DNA of 7,393 bases from Gammaproteobacteria bacterium. GTDB lineage: Bacteria > Pseudomonadota > Gammaproteobacteria > Burkholderiales > Thiobacillaceae. Shown here one piece after another: positions 5,221 to 7,393 of this stretch; the first letter of the stretch is position 1, and every line of letters begins with the position of its first letter. The stretch lies in NCBI GenBank assembly GCA_018820745.1, contig JAHJNP010000302.1, positions 1 to 7,393 on the forward strand, read 5' to 3'. The notes under the pieces were generated by a model that ran no database searches, was not told the origin of the DNA, and saw only the letters and a list, made by a program, of their open reading frames with translations. The position numbers and the translations under genes are program-made.

Positions 5221-5956
5221 TCTCGGCTATCTGCGCGCAATACTGCTGCAAATGTTCCGGCACGCCAGGCGGGCAGGCGCCGCATTCGCGGTTGCCGGGC
5301 ACCGCGTAGTCGATGAATTTGGGGTAGGCGAGCTTGAGGTTGTTCATCAGCACGACGAAGTCCGCCAGCGTGCGCTCGCCGCCGAGGCGGGGATTGCGCG
5401 CCTTTTCCTGGCCGATGCTGCTGATGCGGCGCTGCTCGTAATCGTGCGCCGGGTAGACCAGGGTGTCGTCGTCGAAGGCAAACAGCTTGCTGCGCACCGA
5501 GTGGTAGAGCGCCGCCGGGTCGCCGCTCTGGAAGTCGGTGCGGCCGCAGGCCTCGATCAAGAGCGCGTCGCCGGTGTAGAGCCGGCCGGCGTGCGCGTAG
5601 GCGAAATGGTTGTCGGTATGACCTGGGGTGTGGATCGGCGCCAGTTCGACAGAACCCATTTTGAACGGCACGCCGTCGACAATGCCGACGTCGGTGCATG
5701 GCAGCGCATCGAGCGCGGGGCCAGCGATCTTGCTGCCGGCGATTTCCTTGAGTTTCTTCGCTGACGTGATGTGGTCGGCGTGGATGTGGGTTTCGACCGT
5801 GTACGCGAGCGTGAGACCGAGCTTATTGACCTCGGCAAGGTCGCGTTCCCAGGTGGGTAGCACCGGGTCGATCAGCAGCGCCTGGCCGGTTTCCTCGCAG
5901 CCGAGGAGGTAGGTGTAGGTGCTGGAAACGGGTTCGAACAGTTGCTTGAAGATCAT
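5207..5956 (-). CDS. Persulfide dioxygenase, ETHE1-type MBL-fold enzyme
   Basis: This 249-residue protein matches the ETHE1/Sdo family along its full length. THIHADH is at 56-62, HTPGHT at 109-114 and TGDALLIEACGRTDFQSGD at 128-146. PAHDY is at 169-173, with NPRL and PGNRECG near the end. By alignment to human ETHE1, the mononuclear Fe(II) ligands are H57, H113 and D130, and T128 and R139 equal the human T152 and R163 positions hit by disease mutations. Family reaction: glutathione persulfide plus O2 and water gives sulfite and glutathione, in the cytoplasm. No rhodanese domain is fused and there is no signal peptide. ATG 5956 follows GGGAGG (5961-5966). Only 21 bases separate it from glcF, so it is likely the last gene of that operon. 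Glyoxalase II (GloB) is a less likely alternative, since the CGRTDFQ motif is ETHE1-specific. Confidence 0.93.
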   Translation of the reverse strand: MIFKQLFEPVSSTYTYLLGCEETGQALLIDPVLPTWERDLAEVNKLGLTLAYTVETHIHADHITSAKKLKEIAGSKIAGPALDALPCTDVGIVDGVPFKMGSVELAPIHTPGHTDNHFAYAHAGRLYTGDALLIEACGRTDFQSGDPAALYHSVRSKLFAFDDDTLVYPAHDYEQRRISSIGQEKARNPRLGGERTLADFVVLMNNLKLAYPKFIDYAVPGNRECGACPPGVPEHLQQYCAQIAESRQG

Positions 5957-5977
5957 GGATCCTCCCGATCGTTATCT

Positions 5978-7216
5978 CTAAAGTCCGGCAAGCACCTCGT
6001 CCAGAAGTTCCACCCAGTGTCGCACCGGGATGTTGCTGCCCGATTGCAGATGGGTGAGGCAGCCGATATTGGCGGTGGCGATCAGCTCGGGCTGGCCGGC
6101 CTGAAGATTGTCGAGCTTGCGGGCCTTGAGCTGGTTGGCGATCTCCGGCTGCAGGAACGAATAGGTGCCGGCCGAGCCGCAGCACAGGTGCTTTTCCGCC
6201 ACCGGCGTCAATTCGAATCCGGCGTCGGTCAGCAAGGCCTCGACGCCGCCCGTGAGCTTTTGCCCGTGTTGCAGGGTGCACGGCGGGTGGTAGGCGATGC
6301 GTTTTTGGGTGAGGGGTGAGGCATGAGGGGCGAGGGATTTCAGCGCGGCCGCTTCGCACACGAGGATTTCCGAAATGTCCCGCGTCGCCGCGGAGATCCG
6401 AGCAGCCTTGTCCGCATAGGCGGCGTCGTCGCGCAACAACCAGCCGTAGTCCTTCACCATCACGCCGCAGCCCGAGGCGGTCATCACGATGGCTTCGACA
6501 CCGGCGTCCAGATGCGGCAGCCAGGCGTCGATGTTGCGGCGCGCGGCGGCAAGGCCGTCTTCGGCATCGTTGAGGTGATGCGCCAGCGCACCGCAGCAGC
6601 CGGCGGCCGCTTCGGCGAACAGCGAGATGCCGATGCGGTCGAGCACGCGCGCGGTGGCGGCATTGATGTTGGGCTTGAGACCGGGCTGCACGCAGCCCTG
6701 CAATACCAGCATGCGGCGGGCATGGTGTGCCGCGGGCCAGTTTCCGGCAGCTTCCGCGGGCGGGATGCGGGATTTCAAAAAACCGGGCATCAGGCCGCGC
6801 ACACCCTGGCCAATCTTCAGCGCGGTGTTGAACAGCAGCGGCTTTCCGAGCCCGGTTTTCAGCGCGGCGCGGGTGGCGGTCTCAGCAACACCGCGGCCGA
6901 CTTTTTCCTCGACGATATGGCGGCCGATGTCGAGCAGCTTGCCGTATTCGACGCCCGACGGGCAGGTGGTCTCGCAGTTGCGGCAGGTGAGGCAGCGGTC
7001 AAGGTGGAGCTGGGTCTTCGCCGTCGGCGTTGCGCCTTCGAGCACCTGCTTCATCAGATAAATGCGGCCGCGCGGCGAATCGAGTTCGTTGCCGAGGATC
7101 TGGTAAGTGGGGCAGGTGGCGAGGCAGAAACCGCAATGCACGCAATTGCGCAGAATGCGTTCGGCGACCTCGCCATCGGGGGTGTTACGGTAGGCGTTGG
7201 CAAGCTTGGTCTGCAT
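5978..7216 (-). CDS. glcF: Glycolate oxidase iron-sulfur subunit GlcF
   Basis: A 412-residue protein, the usual GlcF length. Two [4Fe-4S] motifs lie at the N terminus: CVHCGFCLATCP (C25, C28, C31, C35) and CLTCRNCETTCP (C75, C78, C81, C85). Two cysteine-rich CCG-type domains follow: C175 with C207-C208 in GCCGALAHH, and C313 (YHPPC) with C345-C346 in LCCGSAGTYS. Together with the FAD subunits GlcD and GlcE it oxidises glycolate to glyoxylate and passes electrons to the respiratory chain at the inner membrane. In RuBisCO-using organisms this removes 2-phosphoglycolate carbon. The ATG at 7216 lies one base after the TGA of glcE, a tight operon junction. Residues 295-304 (around SLAPHASPLT) are encoded by a short heptamer repeat and look like a linker expansion between conserved blocks. 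Very confident. Confidence 0.97.
   Translation of the reverse strand: MQTKLANAYRNTPDGEVAERILRNCVHCGFCLATCPTYQILGNELDSPRGRIYLMKQVLEGATPTAKTQLHLDRCLTCRNCETTCPSGVEYGKLLDIGRHIVEEKVGRGVAETATRAALKTGLGKPLLFNTALKIGQGVRGLMPGFLKSRIPPAEAAGNWPAAHHARRMLVLQGCVQPGLKPNINAATARVLDRIGISLFAEAAAGCCGALAHHLNDAEDGLAAARRNIDAWLPHLDAGVEAIVMTASGCGVMVKDYGWLLRDDAAYADKAARISAATRDISEILVCEAAALKSLAPHASPLTQKRIAYHPPCTLQHGQKLTGGVEALLTDAGFELTPVAEKHLCCGSAGTYSFLQPEIANQLKARKLDNLQAGQPELIATANIGCLTHLQSGSNIPVRHWVELLDEVLAGL
6306..6333. repeat. Four degenerate 7-base repeats inside glcF
   Basis: On the plus strand four consecutive heptamers read TGGGTGA, GGGGTGA, GGCATGA and GGGGCGA; on the minus strand they follow a TCACCCC-like pattern. 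They are translated as part of residues 295-304 of GlcF, in a variable linker before YHPPC. Similar heptamers occur between genes in some proteobacteria and cyanobacteria (recollection, not checked). Confidence 0.55.
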
Positions 7217-7217
7217 G

Positions 7218-7393
7218 TCAGAAATCGGGGTAGAGCCGGCCGTGGTTGAAAATGCCCCGCGGGTCGAAGCGCTGCTTGAGGTTGCGGTGCAGTGTCGCCA
7301 GCGCCGGCGCGAGCGGGGTGAAGGCGCCGTCGGCCGGCGCCTTGCCGCGGAACAGGGTGGCGTGGCCGCCGGCCGTTTTGGCCGCTTCGCGCA
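7218..7393 (-). CDS. glcE: Glycolate oxidase FAD-binding subunit GlcE, C-terminal part
   Basis: This minus-strand frame enters from the right edge and ends at the TGA at 7218-7220, giving the last 57 residues. They read GGHATLFRGKAP, then PLAPALATLHRNLKQRFDPR, then GIFNHGRLYPDF. This is the typical C terminus of GlcE and related FAD-linked oxidases, where the last helix and the 'RFDP.GIFN.GRLYP' motif cap the substrate-side domain. One base separates it from glcF, the usual glcDEF order, so glcD probably lies just outside the window. The His in FNHGRLYP replaces the more common Pro. Confidence 0.92.
   Translation of the reverse strand, partial: REAAKTAGGHATLFRGKAPADGAFTPLAPALATLHRNLKQRFDPRGIFNHGRLYPDF

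Noticed and set aside
6323..7249. A 308-codon plus-strand frame opposite glcF
   Set aside because: It mirrors glcF, which carries all the iron-sulfur motifs on the minus strand. The plus-strand product is Gly/Ala/Arg-rich with no motif.

Overview
The window is GC-rich, densely packed bacterial DNA. Every gene reads as proteobacterial. Short overlaps between genes, strong AGGAG ribosome binding sites, and the match to family sequences I remember for glcF, mobA, the M48 peptidase and the ArnT-like glycosyltransferase suggest a betaproteobacterium. Glycolate oxidase plus a persulfide dioxygenase would suit an autotrophic or sulfur-oxidising member of the Nitrosomonadales or Thiobacillus type, but that placement is inference from memory.

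Left part, plus strand (1-3781): the 3' end of an M48-family metalloprotease gene overlaps a membrane glycosyltransferase (GT39/ArnT-like), which overlaps mobA (molybdenum cofactor guanylyltransferase). The two overlaps (11 and 20 bases) indicate one transcript. After a 101-base gap comes a separate exported metallo-beta-lactamase-fold hydrolase with a very good ribosome binding site. A strong GC-rich hairpin separates it from the converging genes on the other strand.

Middle part, minus strand (3821-5035): three small stress-type genes lie in a row. They encode a ferritin-like protein of the encapsulated-ferritin (EncFtn) family with no cargo tail, a 95-residue coiled-coil protein of the sll1863 stress-response type, and a short HPF/RaiA-like ribosome-associated protein. 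Each has its own AG-rich Shine-Dalgarno site. The gaps between them (53 and 232 bases) hold possible -10 elements and dyad symmetries, so they may be separate units under shared stress control rather than one operon.

Right part, minus strand (5207-7393): the 3' end of glcE, complete glcF, and an ETHE1-type persulfide dioxygenase gene are spaced 1 and 21 bases apart and look like one operon. It would join glycolate oxidation with glutathione persulfide (sulfane sulfur) oxidation. glcF carries a short degenerate heptamer repeat inside its coding sequence.

No tRNA, rRNA, insertion sequence, CRISPR array or phage gene was seen. No gene-free stretch exceeds 300 bases. The most notable points are the tail-less EncFtn homologue with no encapsulin gene in view, the glcEF-dioxygenase operon, and the heptamer repeat within glcF. 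I did not find convincing evidence of a wholly new system.
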